Shown here: positions 7,979 to 17,140 of the stretch, one piece after another
Numbering within the stretch: the first letter of the stretch is position 1
How the letters are laid out: each line of letters begins with the position of its first letter
From: Paenibacillus terricola
GTDB lineage: Bacteria; Bacillota; Bacilli; Paenibacillales; Paenibacillaceae
DNA length: 64,000 nucleotides
Assembly: GCF_014779765.1 (NCBI RefSeq)
Contig: NZ_JACXZA010000003.1
Span: forward strand, 124,001-188,000
Direction of reading: 5' to 3'
Notes under the pieces: generated by a model
What the model was told of the DNA's origin: nothing
Database searches by the model: none
What the model saw: the letters and a program-made list of their open reading frames with translations, nothing else
Made by a program: the position numbers and the translations under genes

Positions 7979-9586
7979 ATGAGCCATTATGTCATTACGT
8001 ACGATGTCGGAACTTCCGGGGTCAAAACTTGCATCTACGCTATTGATGAGTCGATTACGCTCATCGCTAGCGATATGGAGGGCTACTCCTTGACGATTCT
8101 CGATGGCGGGGGCGCCGAGCAAGAGCCAACGGATTGGTGGCATGCAATGTGCCGCACGACACGAAAACTGCTTCAAACGCACGACCTTTCACCAGAGCAG
8201 ATCAGCGGCATTTCCTTTTGCGCGCAGATGCAGGGGCTTGTGCTTGTCGATAAAGAAGGACGCCCTCTTCGCCGCGCGATGAGTTATATGGACAGCCGCG
8301 CCGTACGCGAGCATCGAGAAGGAATCGTTCACGGGGTGCGCGTCAGCGGAATGAATGTCCGGAAACTGGTACAATCGCTTGCGATTACACGCGCCGTTCC
8401 TGCCAGCGTCAAGGACCCGATATGGAAGTACAAATGGGTGCAGCGCAACGAACCTGCCGTGTTCGATCGCGTATATAAGTGGCTTGATGTGAAAGAGTTT
8501 CTAATCCATCGCTGCACAGGCGAGTTCGTCATGACAGAGGACAGTGCGTACGCGACGCTATTGTACGATCCAAGAGCGGGCCGCAAACAATTCAGCGCAC
8601 GCCTGTGTAAGCTATTCGGCGTGAATGTCGAGCATATGCCGAAGGTGGTGCCTTCGACGGCGCAGGTTGGGAAGCTTTCGAGTGAAGCGGCTGAAGAGCT
8701 GGGTCTCACTGAAGGCACTGCCGTGTTCGGAGGCGGTGGTGATGCCGCGCTGATCGGGGTTGGGGCAGGAGCAGTTGCACATGGCGATACCCATATTTAT
8801 CTCGGTACATCCGGATGGGTATCGACGGTCGTCGGGAAGCAGATACTTGACGCGAAACATATGATTGCCTCTATCGTCGGTGCCAACACGACAGGCTACC
8901 ACTACTTCAGTGAGCTAGAGACGGCGGGCAAATGCCTGGAATGGGTGAAGAACCATCTCGCTCTCGATGAGATCGGCATTTATCTAGAGAAGAAACAAAT
9001 CTCCGATTCGCAGGAGTCGATATATCGGAGTCTATATGATTACATGATGCATGCGATCAAAGATGTGCCGGCGGGAAGCAACGGCGTTATGTTCGCTCCT
9101 TGGCTGCACGGCAACCGCTCCCCGTTCGAAGATTCCAATGCACGCGGACTTTTCTTCAACATCGGAATCGATACTGGGAAGACCGAGCTGATCCATGCGG
9201 TGCTGGAAGGCATCTGCTACCATCTCCGCTGGCAGCTGGAGGCGCAGGATCTGAAGATTAAGACATCCCAAGCGATCCGGCTGGTCGGGGGAGGTGCGCT
9301 TGCCCCGCTTACATGCCAGATGCTGGCCGATGTGCTCGGTCGCGAGATCGAGACGGTCGACAGTCCGCAGAATGCCGGCGCCATTGGCGCTGCTGTCGTC
9401 GCCGCTGTTGGACTTGGCCGAATCGCAAGCCTCGACGATGCGAAGAAGCTCATTAAAGTAAAGGCAAGCTACAAACCGAATGCAGCGAACAAGGCGTCGT
9501 ACGATCACTATTTCGCCGTGTTCAAGACGTTGTATCGGAACAATAAGAAAGCCTTCAGCATGTTGAATGCTCAGCGGAATGCTTAA
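7979..9586 (+). CDS. FGGY-family carbohydrate kinase (xylulokinase-like)
   Basis: This 535-residue kinase has the two actin-like domains of the FGGY family: the N-terminal phosphate loop D-V-G-T-S-G-V-K near residue 8, the substrate-side C-A-Q-M-Q-G near residue 80, a glycine-rich G-G-G-G-D in the middle, G-T-S-G-W near residue 280, and the C-terminal G-G-G-A-L-A-P adenosine motif. The family phosphorylates sugars and polyols such as xylulose, ribulose and glycerol. Here it follows an aldolase and a transporter, so it should phosphorylate the imported compound before aldol cleavage. The sequence does not show which sugar. A terminator directly follows. Confidence 0.85.
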   Translation: MSHYVITYDVGTSGVKTCIYAIDESITLIASDMEGYSLTILDGGGAEQEPTDWWHAMCRTTRKLLQTHDLSPEQISGISFCAQMQGLVLVDKEGRPLRRAMSYMDSRAVREHREGIVHGVRVSGMNVRKLVQSLAITRAVPASVKDPIWKYKWVQRNEPAVFDRVYKWLDVKEFLIHRCTGEFVMTEDSAYATLLYDPRAGRKQFSARLCKLFGVNVEHMPKVVPSTAQVGKLSSEAAEELGLTEGTAVFGGGGDAALIGVGAGAVAHGDTHIYLGTSGWVSTVVGKQILDAKHMIASIVGANTTGYHYFSELETAGKCLEWVKNHLALDEIGIYLEKKQISDSQESIYRSLYDYMMHAIKDVPAGSNGVMFAPWLHGNRSPFEDSNARGLFFNIGIDTGKTELIHAVLEGICYHLRWQLEAQDLKIKTSQAIRLVGGGALAPLTCQMLADVLGREIETVDSPQNAGAIGAAVVAAVGLGRIASLDDAKKLIKVKASYKPNAANKASYDHYFAVFKTLYRNNKKAFSMLNAQRNA

Positions 9587-9617
9587 GATCATGCTGAGCT
9601 TAGTGTAGCATTAGCAG

Positions 9618-9655
9618 AACCCCCACATCCTTGTTGGATGCGGGGGTTGTTTGTT
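9618..9655 (+). terminator. Terminator of the aminotransferase-kinase operon
   Basis: A 13-bp stem (AACCCCCACATCC against GGATGCGGGGGTT, one mismatch) with a 5-base loop, followed by a T-rich GTTTGTT stretch 30 bp after the stop. Confidence 0.75.
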
Positions 9656-9918
9656 GTGGAGCATCACGAGGTGCGCATGAAAGCGACGCAGCAGTTGGTA
9701 CGCTATTGCCGATTAACAAATGTTTAGTATTAGCGCCCCAACCGAACCATTTCGTCCAATCCACTCAACAATCCCTAACATAAATAAACAAAAAATTCGA
9801 ATTGTATGTAATATTACATGACATAATCTATGTTTTTAATATATAATACCAATATTATCGACATTGCGTCAGGTTTTATGACATAACTAGACAGCTTGAA
9901 AGTTGAGGAGTGGTTGAA
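9656..9918. other. Intergenic region before the chemoreceptor gene
   Basis: No gene seen. The AT-rich last 140 bp should hold the promoter, including a 14-bp perfect palindrome. Confidence 0.55.
9806..9819 (+). promoter_or_regulatory. Perfect palindrome upstream of the chemoreceptor gene
   Basis: ATGTAATATTACAT is a perfect 14-bp palindrome about 100 bp before the start codon, inside AT-rich promoter DNA. It is a candidate operator; AT-only palindromes also arise by chance. Confidence 0.3.
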
Positions 9919-12141
9919 ATGTTCGGATGGCTTGGCTTTACTAAAGGACTCCCGCTGTGGCGCTCTTATCGCTTAAACGAAAGCTTAAAATCCGATGTCG
10001 AAGAGATCTTCGAAGGCATCGCAGACACGAGGATAAACGTACTTCATTCTTGGGCGACTGATTATTGGCGTCATCTGGAGCGGCTTCGCGATCAGCTGCT
10101 GTCAACCTCCGATGCTGCAGCTCTGTTAAGCAGTGCTGACCGGAACGATCTGGATAGAACCTTCACGGAAACGTACAGCCGAGGAACCGATTTTACAGAG
10201 CTGTTCCTGTTGGATGAATCGAACAGCGTCGTTTATTCGACTTATCCCGTACATATTGGCGCTGTCTACGTACAAGGACAAGCGTTCACCGCTGGCATTG
10301 GTTATGCCGCAGAATCCGCACAAGGGCGTCCTTGCTTGTTCGGCCCTTATTCCGATCCTATAACGCTGCGCATCGGCCCCCGTTCATCGACCTTTCATGA
10401 TGCGATGACGATCATGTTCATCTTGCCGATAATCAGTGGTGGTGATCGGACGGTTGGCGCAATTTGCGGCCGAGTGCCCAACGATGTTCTTGGCGATCTC
10501 ATCCAGCGGGAATCTGGTCACGTCTATCCGGATTCCGGCGACAACTATATTTTTATGGCGAAACCAATGTTGAACAAACATGTACCGCCAGGGACGGCAC
10601 TGTCTCGCAGCCGATTCGAGGATCGTACTTTCACCCACGGAGAGAACTTGAAAGACGGCATTACAACGGATTGGGGTGTTGTCTCTGTCAAGGAGCATAC
10701 GGAGCTGGAGCTTATTTTTACCGACCCGGCCACGGGTATGCTGCATCCTGGTGTCGCAAGTACAATCCGCAACGGCAGCAACCTATTCGTCGAGTTTCCG
10801 GGTTACTCGGATTACCGGCACATTCCCGTTATCGGCAAAGGCGTTACATTCCAGCTGCCGCATTGCCCTGACCTATGGGGCATGATGTGCGAAGGTGACT
10901 TGGAAGAGGTATACCGGCAGCGCAGCATTGGCTGGCGCCAAATGAAGCTTGGAGCAGCAGCCATCGCTCTATCCGCCGTGGCAGCAGCAGCCCTTATATG
11001 GCTCATCGCTTCACAAGCTCCACTCTGGTTAACGGCGGTGTCTGCCGGATTGTTCCATATCCTATTCGGAGCGTTATCGATCTCCTTCGTCCATAAGAAA
11101 GCTACAGGGAAAGTCGTCGAACGGCTGCAAGCGATCAATCGGTTTATCCGCATTAATGCGGAAGGCGAAGGCGACTTGACTCAGCGGCTTACACCTAATG
11201 ATTTTGAGAACGATGAAACAAGAGAACTGGCGAAGTGGATTAACAATATGATCGACTCGCTGGAGAACATAATGCTGCGCGTTAAACATGCCTCAGACGA
11301 TGTGCGATCGAGCCAACATGCGATGATTCGCTCAACGACTGTTACCGCTGAATCAACGGAACGCGTGAATCAGAACATGCATGTCATGCTGCGAAGCATT
11401 CGCAGACAGTTGAAAGATATCGACGTTGCGAAGGACGTTGCTGGCGAGATGCGTGAGCAGCTCCGCTCGATCGAGCAGGAAGCGGACCGCCAGATCGCTA
11501 CCGCTCAAGGCGAAGTCGAACGAATCGGCGATAAAATGCAGCATATCTCGGCTAAAGTTCAGCAATCCAATGAGACGATTCGCACCTTCATCCATACTGC
11601 TGAACAAATTCGGACCGTCTTGCATACGATCGAAGAAATTTCCGCGCAGACGCATTTGCTCGCTCTGAATGCTTCAATAGAAGCTGCTCGCGTAGGCGAG
11701 CATGGGCGCGGGTTCGCCGTTGTCGCAGCGGAGATTCGCAAGTTGGCCGACATGACGAACCGATCTACCAGTGAAGTTCATGACATTATTCAACTTATTT
11801 ATAAAGAAGCACAACAGGCCTATCAATCGATGGATGATGGAACGAAAGCCGTTGAGGAAGGCAATCAACTCGTTGCTGCCGCATCTCGACTACTATCTGA
11901 CGCAACCGCTGAAGAAAGCCGCAAATCGCAGGTCGTCGATGAAGTCGTCGCCTTGATGGAGAAGATCGCAGCAATCAGTATGGAGAACCGTGCACTCTCT
12001 ACTGACGTCGAATCCAAGGTGCAGGAGCTGATGAACGAGATTATGAGCGTCCGCCACACCTCGCAGACCGTTGAAGCCATCACCGTTCTCATGCAGCAGC
12101 TCGTTGGCCAATTCAAGCTTACGGAAGCGCGCGTCCGATAG
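9919..12141 (+). CDS. Methyl-accepting chemotaxis protein with N-terminal cytoplasmic-looking sensor
   Basis: About 740 residues. The first 335 residues form a sensor region with no hydrophobic segment and no signal peptide; its D-F-T-E-L-F-L-L-D pattern recalls Cache/PAS-like sensor domains. Two membrane helices follow (about 345-390), then a HAMP-like region and an antiparallel coiled-coil signalling domain. The hairpin tip is present, with I-E-E-I-S-A-Q-T and [10 protein letters not shown] followed by [12 protein letters not shown]. The start is the ATG 9 bases after GAGGAG at 9905; a GTG upstream overlaps that site. Usual chemoreceptors begin with a membrane helix and have an extracellular sensor, so this one should sense something inside the cell. 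It is monocistronic. Confidence 0.85.
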   Translation: MFGWLGFTKGLPLWRSYRLNESLKSDVEEIFEGIADTRINVLHSWATDYWRHLERLRDQLLSTSDAAALLSSADRNDLDRTFTETYSRGTDFTELFLLDESNSVVYSTYPVHIGAVYVQGQAFTAGIGYAAESAQGRPCLFGPYSDPITLRIGPRSSTFHDAMTIMFILPIISGGDRTVGAICGRVPNDVLGDLIQRESGHVYPDSGDNYIFMAKPMLNKHVPPGTALSRSRFEDRTFTHGENLKDGITTDWGVVSVKEHTELELIFTDPATGMLHPGVASTIRNGSNLFVEFPGYSDYRHIPVIGKGVTFQLPHCPDLWGMMCEGDLEEVYRQRSIGWRQMKLGAAAIALSAVAAAALIWLIASQAPLWLTAVSAGLFHILFGALSISFVHKKATGKVVERLQAINRFIRINAEGEGDLTQRLTPNDFENDETRELAKWINNMIDSLENIMLRVKHASDDVRSSQHAMIRSTTVTAESTERVNQNMHVMLRSIRRQLKDIDVAKDVAGEMREQLRSIEQEADRQIATAQGEVERIGDKMQHISAKVQQSNETIRTFIHTAEQIRTVLHTIEEISAQTHLLALNASIEAARVGEHGRGFAVVAAEIRKLADMTNRSTSEVHDIIQLIYKEAQQAYQSMDDGTKAVEEGNQLVAAASRLLSDATAEESRKSQVVDEVVALMEKIAAISMENRALSTDVESKVQELMNEIMSVRHTSQTVEAITVLMQQLVGQFKLTEARVR

Positions 12142-12170
12142 GAACGTGCGATAAGAGCGTGCAATATCAA

Positions 12171-12230
12171 GCAAAGACGATCGATTCCCGAATGATGTTC
12201 GGTCGAGTCGATCGTTTTATGCATCTTTGC
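12171..12230 (+). terminator. Terminator of the chemoreceptor gene
   Basis: ACGATCGA (12177-12184) pairs with TCGATCGT (12208-12215), which runs into TTTTAT; an outer GCAAAGA/TCTTTGC pair closes the structure. Confidence 0.6.
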
Positions 12231-12508
12231 ATGACGCAACAATTAGAACATGGATAAAGTTACCAAAAGAACATTGCTGAATGTCTTCGCTGTGTACAAT
12301 ATCACTATAATCTCCATAGCTGTGACCATCCCCCCTATTTGCTCCCTATTCAATCTATCAGCTTTATATATCCTATCAGCTTGTTTCTGTATATCTATCT
12401 GATCACATTATGATTTGATCTCAGAAAGGAGGTGAGTAATCGCAATAACTTCAGCGATCGTCTAGTCACACCGCTGCCGCTAAGTCTATGAATAAGGGAG
12501 GAGAATGA
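12231..12508. other. Leader and promoter region of the LPMO gene
   Basis: No gene of normal size. It holds AT-rich promoter DNA, a free Shine-Dalgarno-like GAAAGGAGG at 12424-12432, and the real ribosome site GGGAGGAG just before the start. A GTG frame overlapping the free site would code for only 19 residues and is not convincing. Confidence 0.5.
12424..12432 (+). promoter_or_regulatory. STAB-SD-like sequence in the LPMO 5' leader
   Basis: GAAAGGAGG lies about 75 bases upstream of the real start with no plausible gene behind it. The same sequence is the core of the STAB-SD element known to protect the cry3A mRNA 5' end of Bacillus thuringiensis by binding ribosomes. A stabilising role here is inference. 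Confidence 0.4.
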
Positions 12509-14629
12509 ATGACGTTTCAATTATTGTTGAAGCAGCAATCATCCAAGATGACGAGGCTTGTATGGGGGTCAGGCGCTTTACTTCTGCTTCTGGCTTGTTC
12601 TCTGCTTTTCGCGGATCGCGCATGGGCACATGGATGGGTGGATGACAGCCGAGCGGATTTATGCATGGACGGCGTGAATCAGAATTGCGGAGCCGTTCAG
12701 TATGAGCCTTGGAGCGTGGAAGGCCGAGGTGACTTCCCTGAGATCGGCGTGCCGGATGGCCAGATCACAGGCGGAGGCAAATACGAGCCGCTGTTTGCAC
12801 AGACCGCAACGCGCTGGGCCAAAGTCAACATGAGCGGCGGACCCTTTACGTTCCACTGGTCAATCGTCGCCAACCACAGCACGAACCGTTGGGACTACTA
12901 CATTACAAAGCCAGGTTGGGATCCGAACAAACCGATTACTCGCGCGGATTTGGAGCTATTCTGCCGTTATGAGGACAACGGCGCGATTCCGCCGAACGAC
13001 GTCTATCATGACTGCGTCATTCCGAACGACCGGGAAGGATATCATGTCATCGTCGGCGTATGGGACATCTTCGATACGATCAACGCTTTCTATCAAGCGA
13101 TAGACGTGAACTTAACCATTGACCATTCACAACCAACAACACCTGCGCCTGGTTACGCTGGCGATCCAAACCGGTTCGGCGCGATTCGCGATTGGAGCGT
13201 GATCCGACCGTATCAACCGGGTGAACAAGTCGTTTACAACGGCTATGTCTGGCAGGCAAGATGGTATACGATTGGCCAGCAGCCAGGCACGAACGAAGCA
13301 TGGCAGCAAGTCGGTCCGGCTACAGGAAACCCGACACGACCTGGGGAACCGACAGCGCTGACTGCAACATCCGGCAATGAGCAAGTGTCCCTCTCTTGGG
13401 CGACCACGTCCGGCGCAACGAGCTACACGGTGAAGCGATCGACCGTTTCGGGCGGTCCGTATACCAACGTGACTACAATTACGTCGACGAGCTACACGGA
13501 CATCGGCCTGACGAACGGTACGACGTACTATTATGTTGTAAGCGCTTCGAATAGCGCTGGTACTAGCGGAAACTCCACACAGGCAAGCGCAACGCCTGCA
13601 GGTGCAGCGACCCAAGCGCCTGCAGCACCAACCGGCCTGTCCACGATGGGCCATGATTCGCATGTTATGCTCTCTTGGGCAGCTTCGACAGGCGCCACGA
13701 GCTACACGGTGAAACAAGCTACTGTGTCAGGCGGTCCTTACACGAACATCGCAACCGTTACGTCAACCAGCTATACGGATCTGAGCGTGACGAATGGTAC
13801 AACGTACTATTATGTGATCAGTGCATCGAATAGCGCTGGTACCAGCGCCAACTCTACACAGGCGAGCGCGACTCCGACGAGCGGAGCTTCGATGGAGATA
13901 CCGGCAGCGCCAACAGGTCTAACCGCTACGGCGGGTAATGCACAGGTGACGCTCGCATGGACCGCTTCATCCGGCGCCACGAGTTATACGGTGAAGCGCG
14001 CGACCGTCTCGGGCGGCCCTTACACAGACGTCGCGACCGTTACGACAACAAGCTACGTGAATACGGGTCTGACGAACGGCACCACGTACTATTACGTCGT
14101 CAGCGCATCGAACAGTATGGGCAGCAGTGCCAATTCCGCACAAGCAAACGCATCACCAACTGGCGGAACCAGCACAACAAGCAGCCTAATCGTTCAGTAC
14201 CGCACCGCTGATACTAATGCAACCGACAATCAAATTAAAGCATCCTTCATTATCAAAAATACGGGAAGCACCTCCGTTAACCTCAGCACGCTGAAAATCC
14301 GGTATTATTTCACCAAGGATGGCACGGCCGCAATGAATGGCTGGATCGATTGGGCGCAAGTTGGGTCTTCGAACGTAAGCATTTCATTCGGCTCAGCTAC
14401 GGGAACGAATGCCGACACTTACGTTGAGCTCAGCTTCACCTCTGGAGCAGGCTCCATTCCAGCGGGCGGGCAAAGCGGTGAAATCCAATTGCGGATGGCT
14501 AAGACCGATTGGTCCAATTTCAACGAGAACAACGATTATTCCTATGATGGCACCAAAACCTCATTCGTAGATTGGAGCAAAGCTGTCTTGTCTCAGAACG
14601 GCTCGATTGTCTGGGGTACAGCACCGTAA
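12509..14629 (+). CDS. Modular AA10 lytic polysaccharide monooxygenase (CBM5/12, three FnIII, CBM3)
   Basis: A secreted 706-residue enzyme. The signal peptide ends A-W-A before His41, which becomes the N-terminal histidine of the copper brace; His123 in A-N-H-S-T-N-R-W is the second brace ligand, and Phe194 in N-A-F-Y-Q-A is the likely axial residue. After the AA10 domain (41-202) come a CBM5/12-like chitin-binding module (about 226-272, aromatic-rich W-S-V and Y-V-W-Q-A), three FnIII repeats (about 277-363, 370-457, 464-550) and a C-terminal CBM3 (about 556-706). AA10 enzymes oxidatively cleave chitin or cellulose. Carrying both binding modules, it could act on either or on mixed material. 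It starts behind GGGAGGAG; a second ATG at residue 14 is possible. It is monocistronic. Confidence 0.93.
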   Translation: MTFQLLLKQQSSKMTRLVWGSGALLLLLACSLLFADRAWAHGWVDDSRADLCMDGVNQNCGAVQYEPWSVEGRGDFPEIGVPDGQITGGGKYEPLFAQTATRWAKVNMSGGPFTFHWSIVANHSTNRWDYYITKPGWDPNKPITRADLELFCRYEDNGAIPPNDVYHDCVIPNDREGYHVIVGVWDIFDTINAFYQAIDVNLTIDHSQPTTPAPGYAGDPNRFGAIRDWSVIRPYQPGEQVVYNGYVWQARWYTIGQQPGTNEAWQQVGPATGNPTRPGEPTALTATSGNEQVSLSWATTSGATSYTVKRSTVSGGPYTNVTTITSTSYTDIGLTNGTTYYYVVSASNSAGTSGNSTQASATPAGAATQAPAAPTGLSTMGHDSHVMLSWAASTGATSYTVKQATVSGGPYTNIATVTSTSYTDLSVTNGTTYYYVISASNSAGTSANSTQASATPTSGASMEIPAAPTGLTATAGNAQVTLAWTASSGATSYTVKRATVSGGPYTDVATVTTTSYVNTGLTNGTTYYYVVSASNSMGSSANSAQANASPTGGTSTTSSLIVQYRTADTNATDNQIKASFIIKNTGSTSVNLSTLKIRYYFTKDGTAAMNGWIDWAQVGSSNVSISFGSATGTNADTYVELSFTSGAGSIPAGGQSGEIQLRMAKTDWSNFNENNDYSYDGTKTSFVDWSKAVLSQNGSIVWGTAP

Positions 14630-14681
14630 TATAACTTCAATAGCCGAACTGTATTCTATACGGCGGCACCTATAGACAGCA

Positions 14682-14717
14682 AGCAAAGCCCTCGAATCGA
14701 GGGCTTTGCTTTGTCTT
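14682..14717 (+). terminator. Terminator of the LPMO gene
   Basis: A 14-bp near-perfect palindrome (AGCAAAGCCCTCGA/TCGAGGGCTTTGCT) followed by TTGTCTTTGT. It lies between two convergent genes; the minus side has no T-run. Confidence 0.65.
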
Positions 14718-14736
14718 TGTCATTGTCATTGTCCCT

Positions 14737-16281
14737 TTATTGGAACACTTTCTGCTGCTCTACCCCACTCGTATTACCCACTTCAACCTTCCGCGGCCAG
14801 AATAGCATCGTCAGCACAATCCCTGCGATTGCGATACCGCCGCAAACGAATAACATTGCATCCAATCCGCTTACGAACGCTTCATGCACCGACTCAAGGA
14901 GTGAAGATGAGTTCATCTCGCCAGCTGTCATAGCGCCGGACGATACGTTATGGCGAATGGCTTCTGCTGTCGCTTCTGGCAAGCTGCTTACATCCACATG
15001 GCTGCTATAGATGCTGTTGAGCAGCGAGCCTAAGAACGCTACGCCAATCGTTCCGCCAATCTGACGCATCGCCATAATAACGGCTGAGCCTACACCTGCC
15101 CGCTCTTCGGGCAATGTGCCCAATGCAGCGTTCATAGAGATAGGCAGAACAAAGCTTAGACCAACACCAATGCACACAACCCAGACAGACGTGTAGCCAT
15201 ATCCCGTCGATACTTCCGTCATACCGCCCAGTCCAAAGCCTGCCGCTACGATTAGAAAACCTAACGCTATTACTGCCTTATCGCCTGCACGAGCCGATAG
15301 CAGTCCCGACAACCTAGAACCAACGACGACCCCTCCTATGAGCGGCAGCAACCGTAGACCGGCTGCTTGGGCATTAAAACCTTGCACAATTTGCAGATAT
15401 AGCGGCAATCCGAACAGAATCCCGAAGAGTGAGAAATTGACCAGGGTTGCCATTCCAGCCCCCCATGTAAAGCCTGCACGCTTGAATAACTTCAGATCAA
15501 CGAGCGGATGTTTCGTCCGACGACCAAGCCAGATGAACACACCAAGAAGCAATACACCTAGAATAACCGAGGCTAATGTAATTCCATCACCCCAGCCCTC
15601 GTCGCCCGATCGAGTTACGCCGTACGTAATAGCCGCCAAGCCCAAGCTCGACGTCACGATTCCCCGCCAATCAACCTTTAACTTTTGTTTCTCAGCAGTA
15701 GACTCAGGCAGCAGCACTACTAACGCAATAAGCGCGATTAGAATAATGGGCACATTGATTAGAAAGATCGTTCCCCAGTTGTAGTGCTCCAACAGCCATC
15801 CACCGATAATTGGACCTAGGGGAAGTCCAAGCGCACTAGCCATTACCCATAAATTCATCGCTTTCGGACGTTCTCCCTCGGAGAACAAGAACGGAACCAA
15901 CGACAGTGACAACGGCATAAGGAGCGCAGCCCCTAGGCCAAGTATTGCCCGAGAAATAATGAGTGCCTCAGAGGTCGTCGAATACGCACATGCGACCGAT
16001 GCTGCGCCGAACATAACAAGTGATAGAAATAGCAGCTTTTTGCGACTATACCGATCTCCTAACATTCCCGCAGGCAGCAGCATAGCTGCCAGTACTAGGT
16101 TGTAGGCATTGGCAAACCATTGCAACTGACTGGTCGATGCTTTGAGATCGGATGCGAGTACCGGAAGCGCCAGATTGAGCACTGTCGTATCGAGTCCGAT
16201 CGTCAGAACGCTTAGCGCCATCACGCCGAGCACCCACCATCTGGTCTTACTGTTGTGCATGTTGAGCACATTCATCATCAC
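14737..16281 (-). CDS. DHA2-family MFS drug exporter (EmrB/QacA type)
   Basis: A 14-helix exporter of about 514 residues. Motif C-like glycine/proline segments and the L-x2-D-x-T-V-L-N-L-A-L-P sequence in helix 1 (G-L-D-T-T-V-L-N-L-A-L-P) mark the DHA2 branch; M-L-G-D-R-Y-S-R-K is motif A. Such carriers expel hydrophobic or cationic compounds with protons. Three start codons (16281, 16278, 16275) cluster behind AAAGGTG. It lies directly downstream of a tetR gene; a tetR terminator and a TAACTAGTTA palindrome lie in the 63-bp gap, so it probably has its own TetR-controlled promoter. Confidence 0.85.
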   Translation of the reverse strand: MMMNVLNMHNSKTRWWVLGVMALSVLTIGLDTTVLNLALPVLASDLKASTSQLQWFANAYNLVLAAMLLPAGMLGDRYSRKKLLFLSLVMFGAASVACAYSTTSEALIISRAILGLGAALLMPLSLSLVPFLFSEGERPKAMNLWVMASALGLPLGPIIGGWLLEHYNWGTIFLINVPIILIALIALVVLLPESTAEKQKLKVDWRGIVTSSLGLAAITYGVTRSGDEGWGDGITLASVILGVLLLGVFIWLGRRTKHPLVDLKLFKRAGFTWGAGMATLVNFSLFGILFGLPLYLQIVQGFNAQAAGLRLLPLIGGVVVGSRLSGLLSARAGDKAVIALGFLIVAAGFGLGGMTEVSTGYGYTSVWVVCIGVGLSFVLPISMNAALGTLPEERAGVGSAVIMAMRQIGGTIGVAFLGSLLNSIYSSHVDVSSLPEATAEAIRHNVSSGAMTAGEMNSSSLLESVHEAFVSGLDAMLFVCGGIAIAGIVLTMLFWPRKVEVGNTSGVEQQKVFQ

Positions 16282-16297
16282 CTTTCATTTTTAAAAC

Positions 16298-16307
16298 TAA
16301 CTAGTTA
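16298..16307 (-). promoter_or_regulatory. Operator candidate for the MFS exporter
   Basis: TAACTAGTTA is a perfect 10-bp palindrome, 17 bp before the first start codon. The tetR gene has a related dyad with the same TAAC/GTTA arms upstream of it, at 17059-17076. Confidence 0.45.
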
Positions 16308-16321
16308 TTTATATTTCGGTT

Positions 16322-16359
16322 AAAAAAATACCGCCTTTATTTCTTTACAATAAAGACGG
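16322..16359 (-). terminator. Terminator of the tetR gene
   Basis: CCGTCTTTAT/ATAAAGGCGG (one G-U pair) with a T7 run. The stem includes the last three codons and the stop of tetR. Confidence 0.75.
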
Positions 16360-17034
16360 CTCCATTATCCCGTAAACAACGAATTGAACGAGCTGCTCCC
16401 GCGCATGCATAGAATTGCCGCCCGCTCCAGACTCACCATCCAGCTGCCCATCACCTGTCACATCAATATTGAAGCGAGAGAAATGCTGCATGGAGAAGCC
16501 CACGTTGCTGAGCAGCAGTATCGGCAAATAATAAGGGTCTAGACCCGCTCTAAGCAGTCCATTCTCCTTCGCTTGCTTAGCCAGGTTGAGCAATTGCGTA
16601 ATATCGTCTGGCCGATATGAAATCTGATTCCACGTGCGCCAACCTTCAGCTGCTTCCCACGAGTAGATTTTCAAGAATCGCGGGTTTTGCACTAAGAAGT
16701 CATACGTACTGCGTACGACCGTCTCAAGAAACAATCTAAACTTTCCTGCATCCTTCGTAAGCCGCTCGTCATTCAAGAGATCGCCCGACACATCTGCAAG
16801 CATCTGATCACCTAGCTGGTCGGCACGCTTGACAACTTCCATGTACAATCCCAGTTTATCGGTAAAATACTGATAGATCAGGCTTTTGTTATAACCCGAA
16901 GCGCTGGCAATGGCATCAATACGAGCGGCCGAAAAGCCCTGATCCGCAAAAATCTGTTCCGCCGCGTCAAGAATGATCTCCCTTGTTCGCGCAGCATCAT
17001 ATGTTTTCTTCGACTTCCGTTCCTTCTGTGTAAT
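16345..17034 (-). CDS. TetR family repressor, probable ATT start
   Basis: The frame codes for a complete TetR protein of about 229 residues. The helix-turn-helix (I-L-D-A-A-E-Q-I-F, then G-F-S-A-A-R-I-D-A-I-A, then N-K-S-L-I-Y-Q-Y-F) lies at about 20-65, and the C-terminal ligand domain is intact. No ATG, GTG or TTG exists in this frame between the upstream stop and the HTH; the first such codon is a TTG at 16848, after the HTH. I therefore place the start at an ATT at 17034, preceded by GGCGGGAG. A small frameshift giving a TTG start is the alternative. It lies just upstream of the MFS exporter it presumably represses, and a TCTAAC/GTTAGA dyad precedes it. Confidence 0.7.
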   Translation of the reverse strand: MTQKERKSKKTYDAARTREIILDAAEQIFADQGFSAARIDAIASASGYNKSLIYQYFTDKLGLYMEVVKRADQLGDQMLADVSGDLLNDERLTKDAGKFRLFLETVVRSTYDFLVQNPRFLKIYSWEAAEGWRTWNQISYRPDDITQLLNLAKQAKENGLLRAGLDPYYLPILLLSNVGFSMQHFSRFNIDVTGDGQLDGESGAGGNSMHAREQLVQFVVYGIMEPSLL

Positions 17035-17058
17035 GCCCGCTCCCGCCTTCGCAACAAT

Positions 17059-17076
17059 TCTAACTAATTGGTTAGA
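17059..17076 (-). promoter_or_regulatory. Operator candidate for tetR autoregulation
   Basis: TCTAACTAATTGGTTAGA: 6-bp arms TCTAAC/GTTAGA with a 6-bp spacer, 25 bp before the proposed tetR start. Confidence 0.5.
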
Positions 17077-17140
17077 TTTTAAGCTTCAACCGTTCAATCT
17101 GTCAAGTGCTGTTCGCGGAGAATGAATATCCTTCTGTGCA

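Noticed and set aside
12432-12491. A 19-codon GTG-started small gene before the LPMO
   Set aside because: Its start codon overlaps the Shine-Dalgarno sequence that would have to serve it, leaving no spacing.
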